Shown: positions 50,335 through 61,143, counted from the first letter of the stretch. The stretch is 64,000 bases of DNA from JADGRB01 sp036267635 (GCA_036267635.1 DATAVR010000157.1:3479-67478); one strand, 5' to 3'. Program-made: numbers and translations. Notes: generated by a model from the sequence alone, not told the origin.

Positions 50335-51238
50335 GCGTGACCTCTGTTGGTGTAAAGACGCCACCGGGCCCCTTCAGGATCCATCCCCCCAGCTCAGCCT
50401 CGGACAAAAGCGCCAGCGCCGCCGGCAACGGCAGGGCCAAACGGCGGGCAACCTCGGCCGCTGACAGCCCTCCCACCAGCGCTTCAATCAAAGGAAGAAA
50501 CGCGGGCGGAACGGGCATCGCGCGCGGAGCCTCGCCGGCCAAGGCGGCCAGCAGCTCGGCACCGTCGCGCACCGGTCGCGCCTTGCCGGTCGCGATCAAG
50601 CCGTCCGTGCCGGCGCTCCCCGGAACGGCCAGCAGCGGCCGTCCCATCCGAACCGCGAGCCGGGCGGTGACGAGCGCACCCGAGACCGCCTGCGCCTCGA
50701 CCACCAGCACCGCCTCGGCGAGCGCCGCCACGATCCGATTGCGCGAGGGAAACTGCTTCCCGCGCGGCGGCGTCCCCGGCGAAAACTCCGAGAGCAGGCC
50801 GCCCGTGGCCGCGATCTCCGCGAACAGCGCCGCGTGCCGGTCTGGGTAGACGACGTCGACTCCACAGCCGAGCACCGCGAAGGTCGGCGCGCCCGCCTCG
50901 AGCGCGCCCTGATGCGCCGCCGCGTCGATCCCCAGCGCGCCGCCCGAAACGATCGTATGGCCGTACCGCGAAGCCATCGCCGCCAGCTCATGTGTGCGCC
51001 GACAACCGGCGCGGCTCGCGGCCCGGGCGCCGACGATCGCCAGCATGGGGCGCGCAGGATCGGGCAACCGCCCCCGGTACCAGAGCGCCGCGACCGGCGG
51101 CGCGATCCGGCGCAGAACGCCCGGAAAATCGGCGTGCGCCGCGGGCGCAAGTTGGACTTCGCGTGGGTCGGCGGGCACGGACAACGACGGCTTTGTCGGC
51201 TCGGCAGCCCACCGGTTGTGCCTCAAAAGACCCGTCAT
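50324..51238 (-). CDS. dprA: DNA-processing protein DprA (Smf)
   Basis: This 304-residue protein has the Rossmann-like DprA core: 'MLAIVGARAASRAG', 'IVSGGALGIDAAAHQGAL', 'LGCGVDVVYPDRHAALF', 'GTPPRGKQFPSRNRIVAALA' and GALVTARLA. A C-terminal winged-helix-like segment follows. DprA loads RecA on incoming ssDNA during transformation. It precedes topA, an arrangement also common in other bacteria (dprA-topA). Confidence 0.94.
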
Positions 51239-51314
51239 CGGAGCCGTTGCAGATAGCTCCGCTCGGCGGCGCGGTCAAGCAACCCGGACAGAGGTCATGT
51301 AATTTCAGCTACTT

Positions 51315-51336
51315 GCGCGGGAACTCCGCCCCGCGC
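51315..51336 (-). terminator. candidate terminator hairpin after the RCC1-like gene
   Basis: GCGCGGG (51315-51321) pairs with CCCGCGC (51330-51336) around an 8-nt loop. On the minus strand it follows the stop of the RCC1-like gene by four bases. There is no T-run. Confidence 0.4.
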
Positions 51337-51340
51337 GCCC

Positions 51341-51991
51341 TCACCAGCCGTCGGGAAGGTCGATCGGGACGTCACCCCAGCAGGCCGTGGTGCCGGTGGC
51401 GCGCAGGGCGCAGAACGTCGACTCGGCGCCGACGATCTGCACGAACGGGCCGGCTGGGGGAGTGAGGTCGGGGAAACCAGCGGTCGACTCGACGATCGGC
51501 CAGCAGGTGATCTCACCGGAAGCGTCCAGGGCGCAGGCCCGACCGGCATAGTCGAGAGCGAGGTGGCGAAACGATCCGGCCTTGGTGACCATCGCTCCGC
51601 CCACGAACGTCACCGCGGTGCCGTCGGACCTGACGGCGCCGACCCGCGCGTTGTCGTTGGTGGCGATGTCGGTGTAGACGCCGGCCGGAAAGCTGACCTG
51701 TGGGTAGTGGGGAACGCCGGTGACGTCCAGCGCCGCGATCACATTTTCCGCCGCCAGGATCTTCGTGTAGCCGACCGTCGTGGGAGGCAGCCCAACGAAG
51801 TCAGACGCGCAGGTCACCGCACCGTTGGTTCCCAGCGTGCAGACGCCGTAGTCCGACAGAACGATCGCTTCGAGCCCCGGCCCGAGGTCCTTGGACTGGT
51901 TGCCGATCCAGCAGGTGCCCGTGCCGCTCGCGTCGACGCTGCAGAGATTGTAGATACCGAGGCCGCCACTGGTTGGAAGCTCGTTCGTCAT
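51341..51991 (-). CDS. RCC1-like repeat protein, 3' part of a frameshifted gene
   Basis: The frame codes 216 residues of RCC1-like propeller repeats with recurring 'C.x..GxxxCW' ends: NLCSVDASGTGTCWIG, GVCTLGTNGAVTCAS, 'RACALDASGEITCWP' and FCALRATGTTACWGD. By itself it has no signal peptide. The 5' part lies in a different frame at 51988-52470 and would join it if one G were added in the GGGG run near 51992-51995. The first ATG (51991) overlaps the upstream stop (ATGA), so coupled translation is an alternative. Confidence 0.62.
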   Translation of the reverse strand: MTNELPTSGGLGIYNLCSVDASGTGTCWIGNQSKDLGPGLEAIVLSDYGVCTLGTNGAVTCASDFVGLPPTTVGYTKILAAENVIAALDVTGVPHYPQVSFPAGVYTDIATNDNARVGAVRSDGTAVTFVGGAMVTKAGSFRHLALDYAGRACALDASGEITCWPIVESTAGFPDLTPPAGPFVQIVGAESTFCALRATGTTACWGDVPIDLPDGW

Positions 51992-52470
51992 CCCCAGCTG
52001 CGCAGGTGGGGAGGCGCATCGGCGATGGTCGAGGGCCAGGATTCCTCCGGCTGGAACAGATAGGTGTCGTGGATGTCGGCCCAGCAGTTGATTCGACCGT
52101 CGGCCTTCACGCCGCAGTAAAGATCGTTGTCGTTGCCGGAGACGATCTGGACCGTGCAGGCGACCGTGCCACCGTCGACGGCGACCGCGCAGGGAGTCGT
52201 CGCGACGTCGGCCGCCGCATCGGCAGCCCGCGCGTCCGTTGCCCCCGCATCGCGCCCGACGCTGCCGCCCGCTCCCGCGAGGCCAGTGGAACCGGATCCA
52301 CCTCCGCCACCGGCCGAGCCCGCGGAGCCCGCAGCGCCTCCGCTGCCAGGGTGTCCGGCCGCGCTCCCGCCGGCACCACCGGTCGCGCCGCTGCCCGATC
52401 CGCCGCAGGAGATGCCGCTGCCGGCAGAGCAGACCAGCATCGTGAGACCGCGTCCGGTCGTCGTCCTCAT
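51988..52470 (-). CDS. RCC1-like lipoprotein, 5' part of a frameshifted gene
   Basis: The frame codes 160 residues: a lipoprotein-like signal ending near GISCGG, a Gly/Ser/Ala linker, a 'DAGATDARAADAAADV' spacer and one RCC1-like repeat, 'CGVKADGRINCWADIHD'. It then stops at TGA 51988-51990. Continuation of repeats in the next frame suggests a single gene of about 376 residues interrupted by a one-base loss, a sequencing error or programmed slippage. ATG 52470 overlaps the hemC stop by one base, so it is part of the hem operon transcript. Confidence 0.65.
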   Translation of the reverse strand: MRTTTGRGLTMLVCSAGSGISCGGSGSGATGGAGGSAAGHPGSGGAAGSAGSAGGGGGSGSTGLAGAGGSVGRDAGATDARAADAAADVATTPCAVAVDGGTVACTVQIVSGNDNDLYCGVKADGRINCWADIHDTYLFQPEESWPSTIADAPPHLRSWG

Positions 52471-53411
52471 CAACGCCCCTCCAACTCCCGGAGAATCGCC
52501 CCGGCGCCGCGCGCGATCAAGCGGCGGGCCACCTCCGCACCGATCTCCCGCGCGTCAACCGAGGGGCCGGTGAGCGTCTCGTGGATCATCTCGGAGGCGT
52601 CGGGACGGCCGACCAGGCCGGCGAGCGTCAAACGATCGCTGACCAGCGTGGCGTGACCCGCCACCGGCGTGCGGCAGCCGACGCCGAGGCCGGCCAGGAG
52701 CGCGCGCTCCGCGGCGACGGTCACCTCAGCGGCGGCGTCGGCGAGCGGGCGGCAGAGCGCGGTCACGCGCGCGTCGTCGGCGCGGGCCTCCAGCGCCAGC
52801 GCCCCCTGCCCGATCGCCGGGAGCATGCGCCCGGGATCGATCCGCTCGGCGATGCGATCGGAGAAGCCGAGGCGATCGAGCCCCGCCGAGGCGAGCACGC
52901 CGGCGTCGACGACCCCCTCCGCGATCTTGCGCAGCCGCGTGTCGACGTTGCCGCGCAGGATGTCGATCACCAGATCGCCGCGCACCGCGCGGAGCTGGCA
53001 GACGCGGCGCAGGCTGGAGGTCCCGATGCGGCTGCCGGCGGGGAGCGCGTCGAGGCCGGCACCCGATCGGCTGACGATCGCGTCGCGCGGGTCGGCGCGC
53101 GTCGGCACCGCCACGATCGCCAGCCCGACGCGGAGCTCGGCCGGGACATCCTTGAGGCTGTGCACCGCCACGTCGATCTCGCGCGCCGCCAGCGCCGACT
53201 CGATCTCCTCGACCCAGGCGCCTTTTCCTTCCAGCAGGACGGCCAGGCCGGACTGCGCGCGATCGCCCGCGGTCACGATGATCTTCTCGCGCACCTCGAG
53301 CCCCGGATGCGCCGCCCGCAACAACCGGCCGACCTCGCTCGCCTGCCAACGCGCGAGCGCGCTGCCGCGCGTGCCGATCGTCAGCGTCCCCGCCGTCGTC
53401 GACTGGCTCAA
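52470..53411 (-). CDS. hemC: hydroxymethylbilane synthase (porphobilinogen deaminase)
   Basis: This 313-residue enzyme polymerises four porphobilinogens. Motifs: 'TIGTRGSALARWQASEV', 'AVHSLKDVPAEL', 'GTSSLRRVCQLRAVRGDL' and the dipyrromethane-anchoring Cys in GVGCRTPVAGHA. The start is TTG 53411, overlapping the hemA stop (TTGA). It follows hemA and hemX-like in a tetrapyrrole operon. Confidence 0.96.
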   Translation of the reverse strand: MSQSTTAGTLTIGTRGSALARWQASEVGRLLRAAHPGLEVREKIIVTAGDRAQSGLAVLLEGKGAWVEEIESALAAREIDVAVHSLKDVPAELRVGLAIVAVPTRADPRDAIVSRSGAGLDALPAGSRIGTSSLRRVCQLRAVRGDLVIDILRGNVDTRLRKIAEGVVDAGVLASAGLDRLGFSDRIAERIDPGRMLPAIGQGALALEARADDARVTALCRPLADAAAEVTVAAERALLAGLGVGCRTPVAGHATLVSDRLTLAGLVGRPDASEMIHETLTGPSVDAREIGAEVARRLIARGAGAILRELEGR

Positions 53412-54772
53412 CGACCGGCCGCCTTCTTGTCCGAGAGGCCGCCCGCCGCAGCCGCTTCGCCCGGATCGGCCTCGGCCTCGAGCGGGGCGGCGGCCGCCAC
53501 CTCCAGCGCGAACAGCCGCTGCACCGCCACCACCAGCGAGACGCCGTCGTCGGCGTCGTCGTTGCGCAGCGCCATCTGCGGCGCGTGGAGCAGCTTCTTG
53601 GCGATGGAATCGGCGAGATCGATGATCGCCCGCTTCTCGCGCTCGCCGAGCCCCGACAGCCCGGCGGCCACCCGGTTCGCCTCCGCTTGCGCCACCCCGA
53701 GGACGTGCGCGCGCAGCGCCGTCACCGTCGGCGCCAGCTGCCGCCCCCGCCAGGCCTTCAAGAAGCGGTCGAGCTCCTGCGCGACGATCGCCTCGGCGTC
53801 ACTGGCCTCGCTCTTGCGCTCGTCGCGATGCTCGGCGGCGACCTTCTGCAGATCGTCGATGTCGGCCAGGTAGATTCCGTCGAGCGATCCCGCCTCCGGC
53901 TCGACGTCACGCGGCACCGCGATGTCGAGCAGGAAGAGCGGGCGGCCACGGCGCGCGCGCTGGACCTGCTTCAGCGTCTCCAGCGTCAACACCGGCCGCT
54001 GCGCGCCGGTCGAGGCGATCACGATGTCGGCGTCGGTCAGCGCGCCCGGAAGGTCGCTCCAGTCGCGAACGCCCGCGCCGAACCGCGCGGAGAGCTCGTC
54101 GGCGCGCGCGCGCGTCCGGTTGATGACGGTGAGCGTCGCCCCGTGCGCGCGCAGCGTGCGGGCCGCCAGCTCCGACATCTTGCCGGCGCCGACCACCAGC
54201 ACCTGGCGGCGCTCGAAGCCCCCGAACACCTGGCGCGCCAGCTCGATCGCCACCGAGCTGATGGAGACGGGGTTGCGCGCGATCGCCGTCTCGCGCCGCA
54301 CCCGCTTCGCCACCCGGAAGGCGCGCTGAAAGCAGGCGTTGAGCAGGGCGCCGGCGCTCCCCCGGCGGACGGCGGTTTCATGCGCCTGCTTCGTCTGCCC
54401 CAAGATCTGCGGCTCGCCCAGCACCAGCGAGTCGAGGCTGGAGGCGACGCGAAACAGATGCGCCACCGCCTCGGCGTCGCGCCGCTCGTAGAGGTGCGCG
54501 CCCAGCTCCAGCGAGGTGACGCCAGCCCGGCGGGCCAGCGCCTCGCTGAGCCCCTGCGCGGCGAGGTCGCCGTCCTTGTCGATCGCGGCGTAGATCTCGA
54601 CCCGGTTGCAGGTCGACAGCAGCGCCGCCTCGCGCACCGACGGCAGCGCCGCCAGCTCGGCCAGCACCGCGTCCATCGCCTCGGGCACGACCGCCAGCCG
54701 CTCGCGCACCGCCACCGGCGCCGTCTTGTGCGAAACGCCGAGCACGAGCAGATCGATGGTCGCGCCGCTCAT
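53408..54772 (-). CDS. hemA: glutamyl-tRNA reductase
   Basis: This 454-residue NADPH enzyme starts tetrapyrrole synthesis from Glu-tRNA. The catalytic Cys lies in LLSTCNRVEIYA, the nucleotide site in 'VLVVGAGKMSELAARTL', and 'VIASTGAQRPVLT' is also seen. A C-terminal extension beyond the dimerisation helix is Ala/Glu-rich. It starts 3 bp after the hemX-like gene. Together with hemC and hemF it supplies haem. Confidence 0.96.
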   Translation of the reverse strand: MSGATIDLLVLGVSHKTAPVAVRERLAVVPEAMDAVLAELAALPSVREAALLSTCNRVEIYAAIDKDGDLAAQGLSEALARRAGVTSLELGAHLYERRDAEAVAHLFRVASSLDSLVLGEPQILGQTKQAHETAVRRGSAGALLNACFQRAFRVAKRVRRETAIARNPVSISSVAIELARQVFGGFERRQVLVVGAGKMSELAARTLRAHGATLTVINRTRARADELSARFGAGVRDWSDLPGALTDADIVIASTGAQRPVLTLETLKQVQRARRGRPLFLLDIAVPRDVEPEAGSLDGIYLADIDDLQKVAAEHRDERKSEASDAEAIVAQELDRFLKAWRGRQLAPTVTALRAHVLGVAQAEANRVAAGLSGLGEREKRAIIDLADSIAKKLLHAPQMALRNDDADDGVSLVVAVQRLFALEVAAAAPLEAEADPGEAAAAGGLSDKKAAGR

Positions 54773-54775
54773 GAA

Positions 54776-55594
<819 letters not shown>

Positions 55595-55640
55595 CCATTA
55601 GATTTACCACGCAGGGGGAAAACCGGCGTGGTCCCGCCGG

Positions 55641-55715
55641 TTGCGTGGACGTAGCCGGGCTTTGCCCGGCGCAGTCCGTCGCGGGAGGGTGTGGGAACCC
55701 TCCCAGGGTTCCCAC
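55641..55715 (-). repeat. 75-bp dispersed two-hairpin element, copy B (inverted)
   Basis: Read on the minus strand it begins GTGGGAACCCT-GGG-AGGGTTCCCAC (11-bp stem), then CCCTCCCGCGACGG, then GCCGGGC-AAA-GCCCGGC (7-bp stem) and ends CCACGCAA. It aligns without gaps to copy A at 26009-26083. Hairpin-2 stem has a G-C pair where copy A has A-T. It lies between the divergent hemX-like and thioredoxin genes. Confidence 0.75.
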
Positions 55716-55762
55716 GGTTGCGATGCTTGGACGCGACCCTCCGTCGTGCTAAGCCATGGCGC

Positions 55763-56088
55763 ATGGCAAGCGAGAACATCGTCGAGGTCACCGACTCGAA
55801 CTTCAAGACCGAGATCCTGGCCTCCAAACTTCCCGTGCTGGTCGACTTCTGGGCGGTCTGGTGCTCCCCGTGCCGCGCCATCGCGCCGCACGTCGAGGCG
55901 CTGGCCAAGGAATACGACGGCAAGCTCCGCGTCGGAAAGTGCGACATCGACTCCAACTCCGAGGTCGCCACCCAGTACGACATCCGCAGCATCCCGACGC
56001 TGCTGGTGTTCAAGGAGGGGAAGGTCGTCGGTCAGGTCGTCGGCGCCGTCCCCCGCGCCAAGATCGAAGACCTGATCAAAAAGGCGCT

Positions 56089-56092
<4 letters not shown>
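55763..56092 (+). CDS. trxA: thioredoxin (WCSPC active site)
   Basis: This 109-residue cytosolic thioredoxin has 'PVLVDFWAVWCSPCRAIAPH' with redox pair Cys34/Cys37, and the cis-Pro loop 'RSIPTLLVFKEGKVVGQVVG'. The dipeptide between cysteines is Ser-Pro instead of the usual Gly-Pro, which can shift redox potential. Length is canonical. It is the first gene of its strand here; its last four bases overlap the convergent glycosyltransferase end. Confidence 0.94.
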
Positions 56093-57726
<1,634 letters not shown>

Positions 57727-57750
57727 ACCGCCACTGTAGAGCGGCAATTG

Positions 57751-58683
57751 TCATCGAATTGTAATTCCTTGTGTTTCTTTGTGCGCAAACGTACCCAAGG
57801 TGGGCAAAGGTAGTCGGCGGCGGCGCCGCCTGGCGACGAGGAGCGCGGCCAGCGCCAGGAGACCGGCCCCGGCTCCCGGACGGCGGCCCCCGAGCGTGCA
57901 GTCGACGTCCTCGCCGGGCTCTTTTGTCGTCACTGGATTCAGCTGGGAGGCCGGCTCGCAGGTGGGAAGCTTCGTGCAGAGGGACTGCGCCGACGAGAGG
58001 ACCCCGGTGGGGCTTTCGACCGAGACCAGCGCACAGAATTCCTGCCCGTCGGCGAGCAGCGGGTTGTCGCCGGCGCAGGTGGTGGCGGAGCGGGACGACA
58101 CGAACCCGGAGAGGAACGTCGTGTCGCCCGCCTGGACCTGGAGCAGAAGATCGAGCGGCCCGTCGCCCGTCTGGAGGGCCAGCCCGAGGCCAGTCCCGTC
58201 GCCGCCCGAGCCGAGGCAACGCCCTACCAGGGTCGCGTCCTCGGGAAACTGCGGCGCCAGCGTCGGCTTGGCGTCGACCCAGAGCTGGATGCTCTGCGGA
58301 GAGAGCAGTGCCGGCGTGTCGTCGGCGATCTGAATCGTGTAGACGGCGCCCGGGGTCAAGCTGGCGGTCGGCTGCAGCGCGAGCGCCGGCAGGCCGTCGA
58401 TCGTCAGCGGCGCACTGGTCACCGCGACGATCGCGCCATTCGGATCGACGAGCTGGATCGCCTGCGCGCGGGCGGCCTCGCATCCGCCTGGCCCTCCGCC
58501 GTCGAACACCAGCAGAATCCGTCCGTCGGTGGGAAGGACCACCCCGTACGCCGGAATCGTACCGAGCAGCGCGCCGCAGGAGAGGCACTGGAGCAAATCG
58601 GCGCGCGCCGGGCTGCTGCCGGCGCAGGTGAACGCCGCCAGGAGAAGCGCCGCGGCCACCATGCGCACCCGACCGCGCCTCAT
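57751..58683 (-). CDS. secreted MYXO-CTERM-like protein, unknown
   Basis: This 310-residue protein has a signal peptide ending SSPARADLL, a Cys-containing beta-rich region with 'ILLVFDGGGPGGCEAARAQA' and 'IQIADDTPALLSPQSIQLW', and a C-terminus 'DCTLGGRRPGAGAGLLALAA' then an Arg run, i.e. a MYXO-CTERM-like sorting tag. About 20 extra residues follow the Arg run, unusual for that signal. Its ATG overlaps the previous gene by 4 bp. It is the last gene of the four-gene operon. Confidence 0.8.
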   Translation of the reverse strand: MRRGRVRMVAAALLLAAFTCAGSSPARADLLQCLSCGALLGTIPAYGVVLPTDGRILLVFDGGGPGGCEAARAQAIQLVDPNGAIVAVTSAPLTIDGLPALALQPTASLTPGAVYTIQIADDTPALLSPQSIQLWVDAKPTLAPQFPEDATLVGRCLGSGGDGTGLGLALQTGDGPLDLLLQVQAGDTTFLSGFVSSRSATTCAGDNPLLADGQEFCALVSVESPTGVLSSAQSLCTKLPTCEPASQLNPVTTKEPGEDVDCTLGGRRPGAGAGLLALAALLVARRRRRRLPLPTLGTFAHKETQGITIR

Positions 58684-59159
58684 GGCTGCGGCGTCAACGT
58701 GGCGGTGCAGACCACGTCGTCCTGATAGTCGACGCACGGCAGCGCGATCACGCCATTGGCGGCGGTCGCCGTGCAGAGCCGCCACTGTTCGATCCAGCTG
58801 TCGCACGCTCCACCGTCGGCGGCGCTGGCGCCCGAGGCGCAGAGATAGGCGTTGCCGTGCAGCCGCCACCCGCCGTTGTTGGGCGCCTTGGCGGCGCCGG
58901 CCACCAGCGCCTCGGCCTCCGGCGGCAGGCCACACCACTCGGCGCCCGTGACCTCGACGGTGCCGTTGACATTGCCGAGGAAACCGATCAGACCGGCCGG
59001 GCCGCAGCCGTCGTCGACCTGATACGCCACCTGGGTGGCGGGGCCACCGGAGCTCACCTCGGTGCCGCCGTCTGTGAAGCATCCGGCGCCGAGCGTGCAG
59101 AGGAGCGCGGCGCCAGCGACGACCGTCGCGGCCCAGCGAGCTTGCCTCGCGCGGGTCAC
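58680..59159 (-). CDS. small CGPxGLI-motif lipoprotein, paralog 1
   Basis: This 159-residue lipoprotein (lipobox LGAGC) has a domain 'DGCGPAGLIGFLGNVNGTVE' followed by six further Cys and a GGW(x)L motif (NNGGWRLHGNAYLC). The pattern CGPxGLI...GGW is shared with the gene at 59156, so the two are diverged paralogs. No known family is recognised. The start is GTG 59159, overlapping the previous gene's stop (GTGA). Confidence 0.75.
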   Translation of the reverse strand: MTRARQARWAATVVAGAALLCTLGAGCFTDGGTEVSSGGPATQVAYQVDDGCGPAGLIGFLGNVNGTVEVTGAEWCGLPPEAEALVAGAAKAPNNGGWRLHGNAYLCASGASAADGGACDSWIEQWRLCTATAANGVIALPCVDYQDDVVCTATLTPQP

Positions 59160-59707
59160 TCGACCACCGTCAACTGGGCCGAGCAGCTGTCGCTCCCCTG
59201 CCCGGTCGTGCAGGTCAACCAGAGCTGACCCTGGATCACGGTCGCGGCGCAGCTCTGGTCCTGGTCGACGCAGGGGCTGGCGCCGTCTCCACCGTCCAGA
59301 GCGCCGGCCGCGTCGGTCGAGGAGACGGCGCCATCCCCGCCATCGCTCGACGACAACGACGACGACGATGACGACGACGACGACGACGATGACGACGACG
59401 ACGACGACGGAAGACAGATCGACTGGGAGAGCGTCCAGCCGCCCTTGGCCAGCGTCGGCGGACAGGCGGATCCCTCGTAGGAGCCGGTGGCGGGGATCCC
59501 GGCCATCGTCGCATTCTCGACGGTGAGCGACTGGCCGTAATCCGACACGATGATGAGCCCGCTCGGGCCACAGCTCCCCGCGATCTTGAAGGTCACTTCA
59601 GCCGATTTTCCGCAGCCGGGCTTCGGCCCTCCCGCGGTCGCCAACAGAAAGAAAGTCGTCGTCGCCAGGAGCGTCGCGCGCGCAGCCAGACCGGCCAGCC
59701 CCCTCAC
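59156..59707 (-). CDS. small CGPxGLI-motif secreted protein with poly-Ser, paralog 2
   Basis: This 183-residue protein has an N-terminal hydrophobic export signal (LLATTTFFLLATAGG) followed by GCG. A domain with 'AGSCGPSGLIIVSDYGQSLT' and KGGWTLSQSICLP follows, then a run of 17 Ser, Leu, 3 Ser, then a Cys-containing end 'CSAQLTVVE'. The first part is paralogous to the neighbour at 58680. The Ser run is encoded by a TCG microsatellite and probably acts as a flexible spacer. GTG 59707 overlaps the upstream stop. Function unknown. Confidence 0.72.
   Translation of the reverse strand: MRGLAGLAARATLLATTTFFLLATAGGPKPGCGKSAEVTFKIAGSCGPSGLIIVSDYGQSLTVENATMAGIPATGSYEGSACPPTLAKGGWTLSQSICLPSSSSSSSSSSSSSSSSSLSSSDGGDGAVSSTDAAGALDGGDGASPCVDQDQSCAATVIQGQLWLTCTTGQGSDSCSAQLTVVE
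59349..59411 (-). repeat. in-frame TCG (poly-Ser) microsatellite
   Basis: Twenty of 21 codons are Ser, mostly TCG with TCA at two places and one TTG (Leu) and one AGC variant. It is in frame, so length changes would not shift the frame but would alter spacer length. Confidence 0.8.
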
Positions 59708-60156
59708 GCCGGCACTCGCGCAGCGTGCGTCTGCGACGGCATCGCGCCGTAGGTGTAGGCGAAGATGACCATCGGCAGCGCGATGAGATCGGTGGGATCC
59801 GCGGTCAGATGGAACCACGCCGACAGGCCGAGCCAACCGAGCGCGTGGGCCGACGCGGCCGACACGACGCCCGCCGCCTCAGCCGAAAGCTTGATCGCCG
59901 CGAAAAACACGGCGGTCGCGACGGCGCCGACGAGCAGGCGGCGCTCGCGCGGCCAGCGAACGGCGAGCCCGAGCAGCGCGCTCGTGTAGAGCGGAAGAAA
60001 GAAACAACCCGCCAGGTCGGAGAGCTTTCCGGTGATCGGATCGTGGAGCAAGGCCTTCAGCCAGTGATCGTTGATCGCCATCACGGCGACGGCGACGAGC
60101 GGCAAAGGCGCGAAGAACTCGGGGGCATCGAGCGTTCGTCTCACGCGCCGTCTCAC
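59704..60156 (-). CDS. small integral membrane protein, unknown
   Basis: This 150-residue protein has about four hydrophobic helices (for example 'FFAPLPLVAVAVMAINDHWL', 'LLVGAVATAVFFAAIKLSA', 'LIALPMVIFAYTYGAM') and no recognised domain. It is the first gene of the four-gene overlapping operon, so it may be the membrane partner of the secreted proteins. GTG 60156 is the start; GTG 60144 is an alternative. Confidence 0.72.
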   Translation of the reverse strand: MRRRVRRTLDAPEFFAPLPLVAVAVMAINDHWLKALLHDPITGKLSDLAGCFFLPLYTSALLGLAVRWPRERRLLVGAVATAVFFAAIKLSAEAAGVVSAASAHALGWLGLSAWFHLTADPTDLIALPMVIFAYTYGAMPSQTHAARVPA

Positions 60157-60234
60157 TTACTGACAGAGAGCAAGATGCGTTCCCGGCGGCGGTCCCCCTT
60201 TTCCGCGGCGGCCCAGGCGAGCAACCGGCGAAAT

Positions 60235-60252
60235 CCTGACAAATCTGTCAGG
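60235..60252. promoter_or_regulatory. perfect inverted repeat, likely operator
   Basis: CCTGACA-AATC-TGTCAGG is a perfect 7-bp dyad with a 4-bp spacer, 23 bp before ATG 60276. A related half-site CTGACAGA lies at about 60169. It could be a regulator binding site serving the divergent genes. Confidence 0.5.
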
Positions 60253-60275
60253 GTGCCCGGTGAGAGGAGCGACCG

Positions 60276-61127
60276 ATGGCGGAGGCGGCTTCACCCAACG
60301 CGGAGGCGATCGGGGTCTGGAACGAGATCCTGGTACCGAAGTTCACCCGGTTCCGGCGGGTGATGGTCGACGGATTCTCCCTCCACAGCCGGCGCGCGCT
60401 GGAGATGCATCCGGTCCAGCCGGGGGAGCGCGTGCTCGACGTCGGGTGCGGGTTCGGCGAGACGACCATCGAGCTCGCGCGCGCGACCGGCAGCGCCCTC
60501 GGGATCGACTGCTGCGAGCCGTTCCTGGAGGTGGGGCGCGCCGACGCCGCGCGCGCCGGCGTCGGTGGCGCCGCCTTCCAGAACGCCGACGGACAGACGG
60601 CCCGGTTCGAGCAGCGCTTCGACGTCTGCTTCGCCCGCTTCGGCACGATGTTCTTCACCAACCCGGCGGCGGCGATGACCAACCTGCACCGCGCGATGCA
60701 TCCGGGCGGGCGCCTCTTGATGCTCGTCTGGCGGCGCATCGAGGACAATGCCCCCTTCTCGCTGGCCAAACAGATCGCGCGCCAGCACCTGCCGCCGCCG
60801 GCCGACGAAGCGCCGAGCTGCGGGCCCGGCCCGTTCTCGATGGCCGACGCCGACACCGTGGGCGCGATCCTGAAGTCGGCCCTCTGGTCGGAGGTCGCGT
60901 TCGAGCGCGTCGACGCCGACATCTGGATCGGCGACACCATCGACGACGCGATCGCGTTTCAGCTGGCCATCGGCCCGGCAGGCGAGATCGTCCGCGACGC
61001 CGGCCCGCTCGGCGAAGCGAAGCGGCCCCAGATCATCGAGGAGCTGCGCGCGTCCCTCGGGCGCTACCAGACGCCGGGCGGCGTGCTGATGCCGTCCAGC
61101 TCCTGGTGCGTGACCGGGCGGGCCTGA
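60276..61127 (+). CDS. class I SAM-dependent methyltransferase
   Basis: This 283-residue enzyme has SAM motif 'VLDVGCGFGETTIELARAT', acidic IDCCEP and post-I 'ARFGTMFF' plus 'GGRLLMLVWRR'. It looks like a small-molecule methyltransferase of the UbiE/MenG-like group, but the substrate is not evident. A GAGGAGC ribosome site precedes ATG 60276. A palindrome just upstream suggests regulation. It is convergent with the outer-membrane barrel gene. Confidence 0.88.
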   Translation: MAEAASPNAEAIGVWNEILVPKFTRFRRVMVDGFSLHSRRALEMHPVQPGERVLDVGCGFGETTIELARATGSALGIDCCEPFLEVGRADAARAGVGGAAFQNADGQTARFEQRFDVCFARFGTMFFTNPAAAMTNLHRAMHPGGRLLMLVWRRIEDNAPFSLAKQIARQHLPPPADEAPSCGPGPFSMADADTVGAILKSALWSEVAFERVDADIWIGDTIDDAIAFQLAIGPAGEIVRDAGPLGEAKRPQIIEELRASLGRYQTPGGVLMPSSSWCVTGRA

Positions 61128-61131
61128 GCGA

Positions 61132-61143
61132 CCTCCGCGGAGG
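61132..61143. terminator. palindrome between convergent genes
   Basis: CCTCCGCGGAGG is a perfect 12-bp palindrome in the 16-bp gap between the methyltransferase and barrel stops. It may act as a bidirectional terminator, though there is no T-run. Confidence 0.35.
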
